Made by a program: the position numbers and the translations under genes | The notes under the pieces: generated by a model | Seen by the model: the letters and a program-made list of their open reading frames with translations, nothing else | What the model was told of the DNA's origin: nothing | Database searches by the model: none | Part shown: positions 11,277-21,374 of the stretch, piece by piece | How positions within the stretch are numbered: the first letter of the stretch is position 1 | Layout: each line of letters starts with the position of its first letter | Source: Cryptomeria japonica | Lineage: Eukaryota > Streptophyta > Pinopsida > Cupressales > Cupressaceae | Direction of reading: 5' to 3' | Length of the DNA stretch: 64,000 nucleotides | Assembly (NCBI RefSeq): GCF_030272615.1 | Contig: NC_081407.1 | Span: forward strand, 268,102,075-268,166,074

Positions 11277-12196
11277 TGTTGGAAAGGTGTGTTGTACACC
11301 TTGTCAAATGATATTGTAATGTTGTTGTTGTTGTTAGGAAAGTGGTTGTACACCTTGCGTAATAACATTGTAATATTGTTGCAAGATGTAGTCCACCTAT
11401 GGTGGGAAGCCACATTTAATGTTAGAATATTTTCTCATGTTGTAATGTTGTGTGTAACATTGGAATAACAAATATTATCGGGGTCACATAAGGATAAACA
11501 AAGAGATAGATCATAAGAAAGACAAAAGTCACAATTGGGCACTTTGGTTAAATAGGACGAGGACCACATGAGGAAACATCAATTGAATCTTGGGGAATGC
11601 AAAGACACTCTTGAGGGATATGAAGAGTTATATGGGACATTTGGATGGACCCATGATTCTTGGGTTGGTGATTTTGGCATTATCATTCTTGATGTCTTGT
11701 TTGCTCCTTGCTAACATATAGATGCTTGAGTTAGTGGTAAATACAAGTAGATTCCATATTGTTGCGACTTGTGAGACCATCCAGAGAAGATGTGGAAATG
11801 GATGTATGATTACATGGGGTTGTAACAAGTTTCCATATGATGTTGGATTGATCACACGGAGAGAGAAACCAATGGAGTTCATTGAGAAGAGGTTCTCTAA
11901 GAGTGCATGTTGCATTGAGGACAAGTTGTCTAAAAGTGCTTGCTATTAGATTTGACGGGTTGAAGAAACTAGTTCAATACAAGTGACATTCTCTCTATAT
12001 TGTAATCATGCTTTTGATAATATATTTGAGTGGTGTTATGTTTCTTGCAAAGTTATTATTGAACGGATTTGCTGGAGCAAATATAATGTTTCTGTATGTG
12101 TGTCTGGATTTATCATATTGTACTAATTTTGAATTATGTAACCTATTCAACATAGTTCTTCTCTTATGACCATTCGTAATTCAAAATTTCCTGGCA
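11277..12196 (+). repeat. Composite element LTR 2
   Basis: It starts TGTTGGAAAGG and ends TTTCCTGGCA. TTCGTTATTAGAGCTTC follows, probably a decayed tRNA-Met primer site (GGTATCAGAGC). Confidence 0.8.
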
Positions 12197-12508
12197 TTCG
12201 TTATTAGAGCTTCGTTTCTTGTTGCTTAAGAGGAGGGCTTGTTGGCCTTAAAATATAATTTGTTTGAGTGGGAGCTTTGAATATGTGAATCTATATTTTT
12301 GTGCATAGGAAAATATCAAACTTGCTAGAAGAAAATATGTTGGTTTGCAAACAAATGCCTCAAATGGAAAACAAACTTGAGGTTTTTTATAGTATCGAGG
12401 ACTTCTGCCATGCTTTAGCGAGAGTTGTATGCAAGAAAATCGGTGGTTGTGAATTTGTTGGTTTCCAATTGTTCTAAATTGGAATCTAAGGATATTCTAA
12501 GTGTTGAA

Positions 12509-13261
12509 TGTTGAAAATGTTAGCTAGCTCGGATACCTGATTATCAAACTCTTAATGTTGTCAAATGACAATTAAATTTATATGAATTATCTCAATTAAG
12601 TTGTTATTGGGCTGGACCCAAATGTAATGTGGGAAGAAGTTAATTATGTTATTGGGCTGGGCCCAAATGTAACGTGGAAGGGAAATTCGATGTCTATTGG
12701 GCTGGACCCAAATATCTAACATGGGAAATGTATAATTAATAATACAACATTAATTAATTATCATACAAGCCGACTTGAGGATGATTGGTGCCAAAAGGGA
12801 GATATATAAACCACTCCAAGATGAAGTCATTCAACACACAATCATCATCAAATGCGATCTGCTCTCCTAGCAGCGATCTCTTCTCATGTGAACTTGTATA
12901 AGACGGTTATACAAAACCCTTCAAGGTTGAATGTGGCAAAGTTGTAAAAGTTCTCCATAAGGTCTCTTGTGCGAATCTGATTTGGACATCTGCTGCTCCT
13001 CCTTATCACCTGCTGTTAGTGAAGGGCTGCATTCATCACTGATATCTTGAACAGCAATCTGAGATAAGTCATTGCCTTGTAAACTGTCTATATTTGAGAT
13101 AATACATATCACATTTAAAGGCTGGGTTTTTCACCTCCAAGAGGGAGGTTTTCCCAGGGTATTGGTGCCTTGTGTCTTATGTTTTATTGCTGTTACTATT
13201 TATTCACAGTCTGATTATAATCTAATTGGTTAAATTAACATCTGATTGCTTAAAATTAACA
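12509..13261 (+). mobile_element. Solo LTR inside the composite element
   Basis: It starts TGTTGAAAATG and ends AAAATTAACA (TGTT...AACA ends). Identical 5-bp target duplications, TTGAA, lie at 12504-12508 and 13262-13266. Its U3 holds three repeats, about 44-45 bp apart (12603, 12648, 12692), each containing ATTGGGCTGGACCCAAAT with a TTGGG...CCCAA inverted repeat. A TATA box, GATATATAAACC, lies near 12801. No internal sequence remains. Orientation is inferred from the TATA box. Confidence 0.85.
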
Positions 13262-13327
13262 TTGAAGATGTAAAAGTTCATTTTGTTTTATTTGACCCTA
13301 ATGTACTATATACAATAGGTGGGAGAA

Positions 13328-14601
13328 TATTGGAAAAGTTGTGTTCTAGACCTTGCATGATGATAGTGAGATGTTTTTTGTTAGAAAGGTGAATTGTAGA
13401 CCTTGAGCAATAGCATTAAATGTTGTTTTAAGTTATGGTCCACTTAAAGTGAGACCACACGCTTGGTGTTAGGATTATTTCTCCTATGGTAATGTAGCAT
13501 GTAACACTAAAATTGGAAACATTATGGGGGTCGCATATGGACAACCAAAGGATTCAAGATACTAAAAGGTGAAAGGTCGCATTTGAGAAACTTGGTGTTT
13601 ACTACTATGCCTGATAAATTAAATACAGGAAGTAACAAATAAAATGACAATGCATACTAGATACAAGAGTAAAATATATCTCTATTCGCAAATGAAATTA
13701 TTACAGAGAAGAAGACCAGAGATGGTCGGCCAAGGATTACAATTGATCCGACTCTATCATACTATCTTCCTTGACATATACAATATATTTAAAGGTCCTG
13801 ACAGTTGCCAAGAGGAACACAACCATCAACCAACGACGCATATAACTACTCGAGAGTGACAAACAACTTAATATGAACAATTAACGCATTGTTGGATAAC
13901 CACTACTATCAAACATAACAATAGACATTGTATGCTAACTACACTTGGATTCAATAGGACAAGGAGGGCCACATGAAGAATCCTCAAAACATGAAAAGAC
14001 TCTTGCAGAATGTAAAGAGACTCTTCGAGGATGCGAAAAGTCACATAGGGCATTTGGATGGACCCATAACTCTAAGGTTTATGGTTTAAAAAGTCATTGT
14101 TGGTTTATGATTATTGTTTGCACTTTGCCCCTTGTCTATCTACAAAGTGCTTAGGCTAGTGATCAATACAGTTACATTACATATTGTTGTCATAGATTCA
14201 AATAAGGCATGGCAATAGATGTATGGTTGCATGGTGTGATGATAAGTTTCCATATGTTGTTGGATTGATCACAATAAGGAGAGCACTACATAGAATGCAT
14301 TGAGAAGAAGTTCCCTAAGAGTTTCTGCATTGCGAATAGGTTCTCTAAGAGTGCATGTTGCATTGTGGACAAGTTCTCTAAGAATGTATATCATAAACTT
14401 TGATGTGTTGAGAAATTAGTTCAGCACAAGTGAATTTCTCTTCTAATATCTTACAAAGATTATTTCTCGAAAGGATTTCCTAGGCTAAATCTGGTGTATT
14501 TATGTGTGCATGCTTTGATTTGTCATTATGATATATTAGTTTTGGAATATGCAACCTAATCAGCAAAGTTGTTCTCTTAGATTAAGAGTAATTTCCTAAC
14601 A
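13328..14601 (+). repeat. Composite element LTR 3, interrupted
   Basis: It starts TATTGGAAAAGTTG (first TG mutated) and ends TTTCCTAACA. A 320-bp block at 13611..13930, flanked by TATGC on both sides, is absent from LTR1 and LTR2. Confidence 0.75.
13611..13930. mobile_element. Unidentified 320-bp insertion
   Basis: The alignment with the sister LTRs breaks around GAAACTTGGTG and resumes at ACACTTGGATTCAATAGG. TATGC occurs at 13606-13610 and 13931-13935 and could be the target duplication. No coding sequence, terminal inverted repeat or poly-A tail is clear. Confidence 0.45.
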
Positions 14602-14895
14602 ATTCTAATATCTTCATGCCAGATTTTGTACGCAACATGGGTGAACCTTTAGGCACTCATCTGACGAAATAAGGTTACGAGATGGAAGGACCTTATGGAT
14701 GGTAGGGGATTGAATTAACAGGTTTACAGAAAAACGAATGAATTTGCCCATTCAACTTTATACACACACACACACTTGGAGAATATTTTCGTTTAAATTT
14801 TCCAGGCAAACTCATTTTTGTAAAAAAGTTGGCAATTGGCCAAACATATAACTTTCTCATATACAAAACTGAAATAGAAGCTGTGTGAAACTCAC

Positions 14896-15012
14896 CTCTT
14901 CACTGAAAGGATTTTTGGGTATAATTGGAAACCCATCATTACAATCCCTTTCCCCAAAATCAGCAGCCTTGCTGGTCACCACTAGTTTGTTTCCGCCCTG
15001 TTTTCTCGGCTC
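14896..15012 (-). CDS. HAD-superfamily hydrolase, exon 2
   Basis: This exon is 117 nt, 39 codons, phase 0 at both ends. The acceptor is GCAATCAG before GAGCCGAGA, and the donor is GTGAG after GAAGAG. It encodes EPRKQGGNKLVVTSKAAD, FGERDCNDGFPIIP and KNPFSEE. The first part is weakly conserved, as expected for the region after a transit peptide. The closing PxNPFSEE block is the part that joins to exon 3 in this plastid HAD family. Confidence 0.8.
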
Positions 15013-15135
15013 CTGATTGCCGTAACAAAGTAAATAAATATCCTTAATAATCCATTCATTCATGACGATATATAACCCACAAATAAAAAAAATATTAAGT
15101 TACAAACACCAACCACAAACTATCTAAAAACTTAC
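15013..15135 (-). other. HAD gene intron 1 (123 nt)
   Basis: GTAAGT donor at 15135..15130 and CAG acceptor at 15015..15013. Exons 1 and 2 join in phase 0. Confidence 0.75.
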
Positions 15136-15261
15136 AGTGAAATTCAGCTTTTGTTTGGGTGCCGCTCTTCGGAAGCGCCCTGCACTGGATAATACTGCGG
15201 AACAACAACATTTAAGCCTGCAATCCATGCAATTCTGTGCCATTTTTATGCTAAAGAGCAT
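15136..15261 (-). CDS. HAD-superfamily hydrolase, exon 1 (start, transit peptide)
   Basis: This exon is 126 nt, 42 codons, from the first in-frame ATG at 15261. An in-frame TAA lies 30 nt upstream, so the frame cannot extend further. A second in-frame ATG at 15243 is an alternative start. The peptide (MLFSIKMAQNCMDC, then RLKCCCSAVLSSAGRFRRA) is rich in Ser, Ala, Cys and Arg and poor in acidic residues, as expected of a chloroplast transit peptide (inference). The donor GTAAGT follows AATTTCACT. Together the four exons give 139 codons of an otherwise off-window protein. Confidence 0.75.
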
Positions 15262-15419
15262 ACCATTTCTTCTTTGTGCAATTTATTGTGCAAATGCTGT
15301 GCATAGCAAATAAATAGTTATTTTGAATACACGGATGAAATTTGTGTTGTAGATTTTTCCTTCACCCTGCGTGAAGAGGACAAAATGTATGGATGGACGG
15401 ACAGATTAGGTTATAATCT

Positions 15420-15452
15420 GACGTGTCTATACACGTGCGACAGGGACGTGTC
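15420..15452 (-). promoter_or_regulatory. Three ACGT-core (G-box/ABRE-like) elements
   Basis: GACGTGTC at 15420-15427, CACGTG (perfect G-box) at 15432-15437 and GACGTGTC at 15445-15452 lie within 33 bp, about 160-190 bp upstream of the HAD gene ATG. ACGT-core boxes bind plant bZIP and bHLH factors, including light- and ABA-responsive ones. Function here is inferred from position. Confidence 0.55.
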
Positions 15453-16125
15453 TTATCTTTGACATTCGGTGATGAAGTGGAAGGCTGTTTACCCCATGTC
15501 TATGGGTGGGTCCTGTGCTGGGGTATCAGAATAGTAGTAAGTGGTGGTTGTACGGGATACAAATTCTGTGCATGGATGGATAGGTATTCTAGAGTAGCAT
15601 GCAAAAATGGATTTTTTTCAACATATTCGCTTATAGTTAGATAAGATTCCTATAGCATTAAATGTTTGGTCTGATGTGGTAGTATTAAATGTTTGGTATG
15701 ATGCCGTGGCTTAGAACTTTGTTCACTTTTTTGTTATCCAAATCTTGAACCTAACTTTCTATTACGTTATATATTTGTTTTAAAATATGTTTGATTTATC
15801 TCATAGAGGATTATCCATTCTAAATCATAATGTAATTATAATTGTGTCTCTTCGATTAAATTAGGATCACAATCTCATTGTCTTATTTGCAAATTGAGAT
15901 GTAATCTCTTCTTGACATGTTTTTTCATGATATGATTGTTATTTATGGGTCAATGTACCAAACGTTTTGAATTGTGGGTCTAGGGTTTGTATTTAAGGAC
16001 ATCATCCTAGTTCATTCTATTATCATTAGAGTGTCTAATAAACAATTAGGACAACACATCAAAAGCATATATGTCATGTCAATTTCAAGATTGACTATCA
16101 AATTGTACTTTATCTACAGCGGTAA
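15453..16125. other. Upstream region of the HAD gene, nothing else recognised
   Basis: No coding sequence was seen. A short direct repeat (ATTAAATGTTTGGTNTGATG) occurs at about 15658 and 15687. A gypsy-type LTR begins at 16131. Confidence 0.4.
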
Positions 16126-16130
16126 CTAGT

Positions 16131-17635
16131 TGCAGACACCTAAAATTGTTTTATGTAATTTTATTTATTTAATTATTTTTTATTTTTTTTTAATGGTAAG
16201 TGCTATCAGTTGTGGGGATAGCGCCCTATATTAATAAAAGAAAATAAATACATAGTTATGTTATCACATATCCAAAAATCTCTCCAACTAAGGAGAGAGC
16301 ATAGCTACAATAAGAGCCCGACTATAAAAACCTTGGCAGATACACCCTAACCAGCCTGAACACCAGTATCCTATTCCCTAATTTAGTCTAATAAAGCGAA
16401 GAATATCCACCACTGCATCCCCTATGCTAAGGAGATTGTCAGTTGACCCATTTATTTAATTATTTTATCCTAAGTCTTCTATTAATTAAATAAATCTTTA
16501 TTTATTTAATTAATTCATTAATCCTCTTCTAAGTCTTTCCTCGTTTAAATAAATACTTGTATTTATTTAAATTGTCATTTTCCTAAATTAAATAAATATT
16601 TAAATGATCTCATTTCTTCTATTAATTAAATAAATATTTGTTTATTTAATTAATTCATTAGTATTTTCTACCCATGACACATGTCATTCATCTCTTAGTT
16701 CTTCTCTTACCTACCCCCTTTATTATTTAATTATTTCCTCTACCTACCCTTTAATCCTAGCCGACCATTTATCTTTACACCTCTTAATCTTATCCCTTCA
16801 TTTCTTACAATGTCTTCTATATAAGAGGATACTCTCCTTCATTATCAACCCTAATCAAGGTGTCTAATCAAAAGTCTTTTTGTGATTAAGCTATCAACCA
16901 CAATCTATTCTTTGTTGAGTTCTTGTGCACACATAAAATCTGAGAGAAAATATATCAAACACGATCAATGGAGATAGGAAGACAATGGAGATTGAAACCC
17001 TTCTTGACATGTGACTGGTGATATTGCTTTATTTTGTTGATTTGCATGATCTTAGATGTCTCTATTGGTATTGGTAAATGTTTCATTATAGGACCTAGAT
17101 TGTTTGTGGTTGAGTCTTTATGGTTTTACAATAGTTTATCATCACTTTTCACCATATACACTAGCATCTTCGTTATTTCTCTATTTCTATCAATTATTGA
17201 ATCAATGTAAAGGTGTGATTGTTAGAAAGGACGTTGATTGGTCTTCCCCTCTTATGTGACAAGCCCCAACAAAGATTCTTACCACCAACCAAATCTCTTC
17301 ACATTTACTATCTAGGCAAACATTCTCTACAAGTATTGATAGAATGTTTCTACCTATCATTAAATCATGTCGTCGAGACAAAAGTGTGTCATGTGGATCA
17401 TAGCATTGGATGATCTCAACCCAAACTCCTTAATTTCTTTGAACTCATTCATCATAAGATTCTAATCATGTATTTACCTTCAAATTTCAATTTCAATCTT
17501 TTTGTCACACGTCACAACAATCAAAGTCGACTCTTTTTACATTTATCAGTTTAACTCCTTATTTATTTAGCTATGAATTTTATTATGATTTGTCATTGTT
17601 TAGACTTATATATACATAAGGTATATTTATTTCCA
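16131..17635 (+). repeat. Ty3/gypsy-type LTR, interrupted by a LINE
   Basis: It starts TGCAGACACCTAAAATTG. I recall a TGTAGACACC start for a group of conifer gypsy LTRs. It ends near TTTATTTCCA. ATTGGGTGAACTAGACAC at 17641 matches the primer-site sequence TTTGGTGAACCCGACTCC seen beside the nested gypsy element at 42000. The U3 part has AT-rich hairpins (ATTAATTAAATAAA against its complement at 16481-16514 and 16621-16654). A TATA box, CTATATAAGAGG, lies near 16818. Length includes the 287-bp LINE insertion and target duplication. Confidence 0.65.
16180..16449 (-). mobile_element. 5'-truncated LINE tail with 17-bp target duplication
   Basis: On the minus strand the block ends in a tail of A with a few T (16180-16191). 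It is flanked by exact 17-bp duplications ATTTATTTAATTATTTT at 16163-16179 and 16450-16466. A 3' A-rich tail, 5' truncation and a long target duplication are the hallmarks of LINE insertion. Only 3' UTR is left. Confidence 0.8.
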
Positions 17636-18425
17636 TAAAAATTGGGTGAACTAGACACTTCAACCCCCTACCCTTTAGGGGTAAATTTTTTAGATTTTTT
17701 TGAGTCTCATATCTAATTGTTGTGAATTTCACCATCATTTTTAAAGATCGGTTGCTCCTTGTCGCTTTAAGCTATATAGGTCAAGTTTTATCCATTTAAC
17801 ATATTGCATGTTGTTAAAACCCCTCTTTTGTGCTTCATATTACTAAATCATAATCATGGACACCTTATCCCTCATTCTAAACGAACTTAGTGCCTCGTTG
17901 TGATTCATGATTATCATATTTTTTTGGGCATGTAATAGTGATTTAGCTTTTTATATATTCATTTATCCTATTAATACGTGTTGAAATAATGATACCCAAT
18001 TTTACCATTCATGATGTTGATATCCCTCGTATAACTCATCATAATTCATCCTATGTAGCCATAGATTTATGGGATTCTCTTCTCTAGTAATTTATCTAGT
18101 TATATTTATCTTATTGATGAATATCCTTTAATGTTTCCCTCACATGGTGTTGTTGATGGTTTATTGTTTTGTGATGATTTGGACCATGATATTTTTAATA
18201 CACATGTTGTTGGAAAACCAATGATAAGAGAAATTTAGAGGAAATGAAGATGCAATGTTACATGTTAGATCATTGTTGTCTTCTTATTATGAGCATATAC
18301 ATGACGATTGTATAGTAATAAATGCATTTGGAATATTATGATTAATTGACTAGGGGAATGGTTTGATTCATGTCATGATTATTACACACAAATTCATGTT
18401 TTCTTTTTATCCATAATAATGATAT
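17636..18425 (+). other. Gypsy leader/internal remnant
   Basis: It begins with the probable primer-binding site at 17641. No long frame follows before the LINE. It is probably the untranslated leader of the element whose left LTR is 16131..17635. Confidence 0.4.
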
Positions 18426-19990
18426 GTTTTATTAATATTAAAATAGAGATATTACAAAGTTTATAATTCCATCAAAATTTGGCTAGTCTATGTTTGAAAA
18501 ATGACCAATACCAGTACCGCCCCCCCCTCCCAAAAAAATCCACCAACCATGAAGCCCTATCCATGCATTATGTTGCCATCCAAAAAGAAAAGACATTGTT
18601 TGTTGAATACATTCATGTACCATTACAAACCCTAGAAACTGCCACCTACAACATAGAGGAGTATGAAAATAAAAAACCCATCCTGCCACTAACAGAAACT
18701 ACCACGAGTCTCTCGATACATACATTGTAGCAGTAAAAACAAAATTACATTTTTCAGGGGCAGAAAGAAACATAGAAAACCTTCACTCCATGCCCACGAC
18801 ACCCACCTCCGTGTTTTGTTTCTTCAACTTCGCCACCTTCATCTTCCTCACAAATCACTTCCCTTTACCCTTGGCATCTGCATCAACAGACACCAAAGCA
18901 CTATTTGCCACATCCTCCTTCTATTAGGTGAAAGCCTTCAGTGACTCCCACCCAATTAACACCTCACTACATCGCTCGTCTCTATTGCACCTAGTTGGCT
19001 AGCGAACAAAGGGAATTAACTCATGCACCTCTTTTGCATTCAAACAATCAATACATTCCCTGATGTCAAACCCCACTCCTGGGATAGCCCACTCCAAAAT
19101 AAAGTACAACCTGTTCACATTTTATCCTCCTCCAAAATCACTCTCATCACCCATTTAATGGTGTCTGCGGCTTCGCTTGTCTACGTAATAACTATGGTGA
19201 CAATGTCTATGTTCATTTGTACCAATGTTTGACCTCAATAAAGACTTCCCCCAATAGCAATTCCATCACCTACACAAACTTTATGTCCACAAATTTGAAG
19301 AGGCTTTTTACCCTCTTCATAGAAACCAGCCCAAAAAAGGTTGCATGTTGTCGAGAGGTTTCTAAAGTGAAATTTGCCTCCATCACCTTCGTACAGCTCA
19401 ATCACTATTGTATCAATTTGTAGAGAAAAAATACTCTTCACCACCTTTTATTGCCACCTTGAGACCCTTGTCCCATCAGCCACCTTCCATTGTTGTCTCA
19501 TTAATGCTCCATTCCTACGACTGTGTGCCAATGGTGTCAATAATTGAATGTGAGAGTATGGTAGTCCTCTATTCTCATCTCCTCAACATCATTAAGAGAT
19601 ATCACCCATTTAGATAAAAAAATCCACCACCTCATTTCGCGAACGTCGTACATGGCTAATTTGGTAACTATCAAAAGTTGCCAATTCATCCTTGATTGCA
19701 AAAATGTACTTTTGCAAGTGCTAAGCTTGCATTTCACCTAAAATAATTGCATTAATAGTGATTAAAGAATCACCCTCTAGATGATTTTTTGGGAGTCCCA
19801 AGCATTTACTAAATTTGACTGCTTGAAGGGCAACCATTGCTTCTGCCACATTATTTGTTCCATCCTCTAATTGCTTTGCCCCTATGGCAATTATACTTTG
19901 TGTCCAATACCGTGACACAAATCCAATACCTAAAGGACTTGGATTTCCCTTAGAGGCACCATCAAAGTTGATTTTAAATCATCCCTCCAT
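18426..19990 (-). pseudogene. LINE 3' part with RNase H domain
   Basis: On the minus strand 19975..19721 reads INFDGASKGNPSP, then GTNNVAEAMVALQAVKF and HLEGDSLITINAI. This is an RNase H domain of plant LINEs with the catalytic Asp, Glu and Asp visible. A stop follows at the C-terminus of the domain. Downstream frames (for example 19444..19235) are broken. The element seems to end near 18430 with TATTTTAATATTAATAAAAC on the minus strand, a plausible LINE 3' end. Upstream reverse-transcriptase sequence was not found in 20000-21370. Confidence 0.7.
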
Positions 19991-21369
19991 TGGTCTCAAC
20001 TATGTGACCTCTTTTGTTTGACTCAAATCCAAATTAACTTGGTTTAGCCCATTAACAGGCCTCACAAATCATGTTTTAATAACTAGAACATGATGTTTAA
20101 ACATTATTGCATCACTCATCCTTAAATTGTATTCCTCAAAACAATATAAGCGTTGTTTGCTAGTATATTGGCCAATCTAACATGTTATAAATTCTAGACA
20201 ATTAAATAATATCATTTCTCAATTTCTTCTTTAAAGATATCAAATATTATAAAAATCATATAAACATAACTCTGTATCAAAGGTATTACAAGATAATTGA
20301 AAGCTTATATTTCTAACTCCTAGTCATCAAGAATGAGGTCCACAAAATTTATTATCAAACCAATTTTACATTAATAGTCCAATAGTATATTTAATTTGTC
20401 TTGTCAAATTATCAATGTATGTGGCACTTATTATTGATAAATATGCAAGTTCAATAGTGAAGGTTATGAAATTCAATATCTATCCTATAAACAAATTAAA
20501 GGATGAGATACAAGGCTTGCACAACTACAAAATGAAAATTTGAAACATATGCAAATCTGAAAATTAAGCTACCTTAATGTGGAATCACCATGATTAGATC
20601 CTTCTTCTTTATGATGTTAAAAATGATCTATTATATCAATATTATTAACACTTTCTTATGTGAACTTACAATAGCAATAAAGCACACATAATATCAACAT
20701 AAGATAGCATCAATGAGGGACAAATCAGCAACATAAGAACATCATGTAACATAAGATTGGTGTGGACAAACCCTTGCGAGAAAAAAAATCGCCAAGAAGA
20801 GACGTCAAGTATGCATTATCAACAATAAATGTGATTACAATATATTCACTTTTATTCTCCTCTTTGCCTCGAACATGGCATCATGTGTGTTCCTATGAAC
20901 AACCTCCTTATGTCTCCCACTTGTCCTTTTTCCTATAGAGTAACTCTACACTCATTTGTTTATCCTTAATTTCCACATCCAGACAGATTGTTATATAGAA
21001 TGACAAAAGCTCCAAAACCACCAAACAAGTCATCCAAAGAAGACTCTTCATTCCAAATGACCCCAACCCTTGGATTGTCTCCATGCAAGTTGAAAGGACA
21101 TATATTCCCTCCAAATTTGGCACTAAATCTTGCAAAATAAAACATTATATTAAATATAATAATTGATGGAATACTAAGAGACACATTTTACCTCTTCCAA
21201 GACCCCACTTGGAGAAGCACAAAGGTCACTCATTTTTTCACTTCCCATGTCATTTATTATCTCATTCTAGGCATCCATGTGTGGGAAAAACAATACTAAA
21301 TGTTCACAACCCACCTTATCATTGCTAATTAACCCATCACTCTTTATGAATGTATTACAAACAATAGTG
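19991..21369. other. Non-coding or too degraded to name
   Basis: AT-rich. Two overlapping minus-strand open stretches (21184..20966 and 21135..20908) contain the phrase WNEESSLDDLFGGFGA, but I recognise no family and no supporting splice sites. It may be upstream LINE sequence. Confidence 0.35.
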
Positions 21370-21374
21370 AGAAT

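Larger units (their letters stand above)
10016..14601 (+). mobile_element. Composite LTR element with three LTRs
   Basis: Three copies of one LTR lie head to tail (10016..10988, 11277..12196, 13328..14601), separated by short remnants of internal sequence. The outer ends are flanked by the same 5-bp target duplication, ATTCT, at 10011-10015 and 14602-14606, so the whole array behaves as one insertion. The spacers resemble each other: leader sequence after LTR1 (10989-11190) matches that after LTR2 (12197-12440), and the 50 bp before LTR2 match those before LTR3. LTR-LTR unequal recombination between copies is the simplest explanation. No coding capacity remains. Confidence 0.8.
3610..14895 (-). 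other. HAD gene intron 2, about 11.3 kb
   Basis: The intron runs from the GTGAG donor at 14895..14891 to the AG acceptor at 3611..3610. Exon 2 ends NPFSEE and exon 3 starts AIGAEYGEAF, which join in phase 0 and read as continuous protein. Most of the length is explained by two separate LTR-element insertions (5346..9710 and 10016..14601). Very long retroelement-filled introns are typical of conifers. The stretch 3610-5340 holds only a possible SINE; 9716-10010 and 14607-14890 show nothing I can name. Confidence 0.8.

Noticed and set aside
15423-15644. 73-codon plus-strand frame upstream of the HAD gene
   Set aside because: Overlaps the likely promoter of the HAD gene and has no domain; chance frame.
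18479-18730. 83-codon plus-strand frame and its antisense 68-codon frame
   Set aside because: Neither resembles a protein; both fall in the 3' part of the minus-strand LINE.
20908-21184. Overlapping minus-strand frames that might be an exon
   Set aside because: No recognisable protein, frames compete with each other, and splice sites are not convincing.
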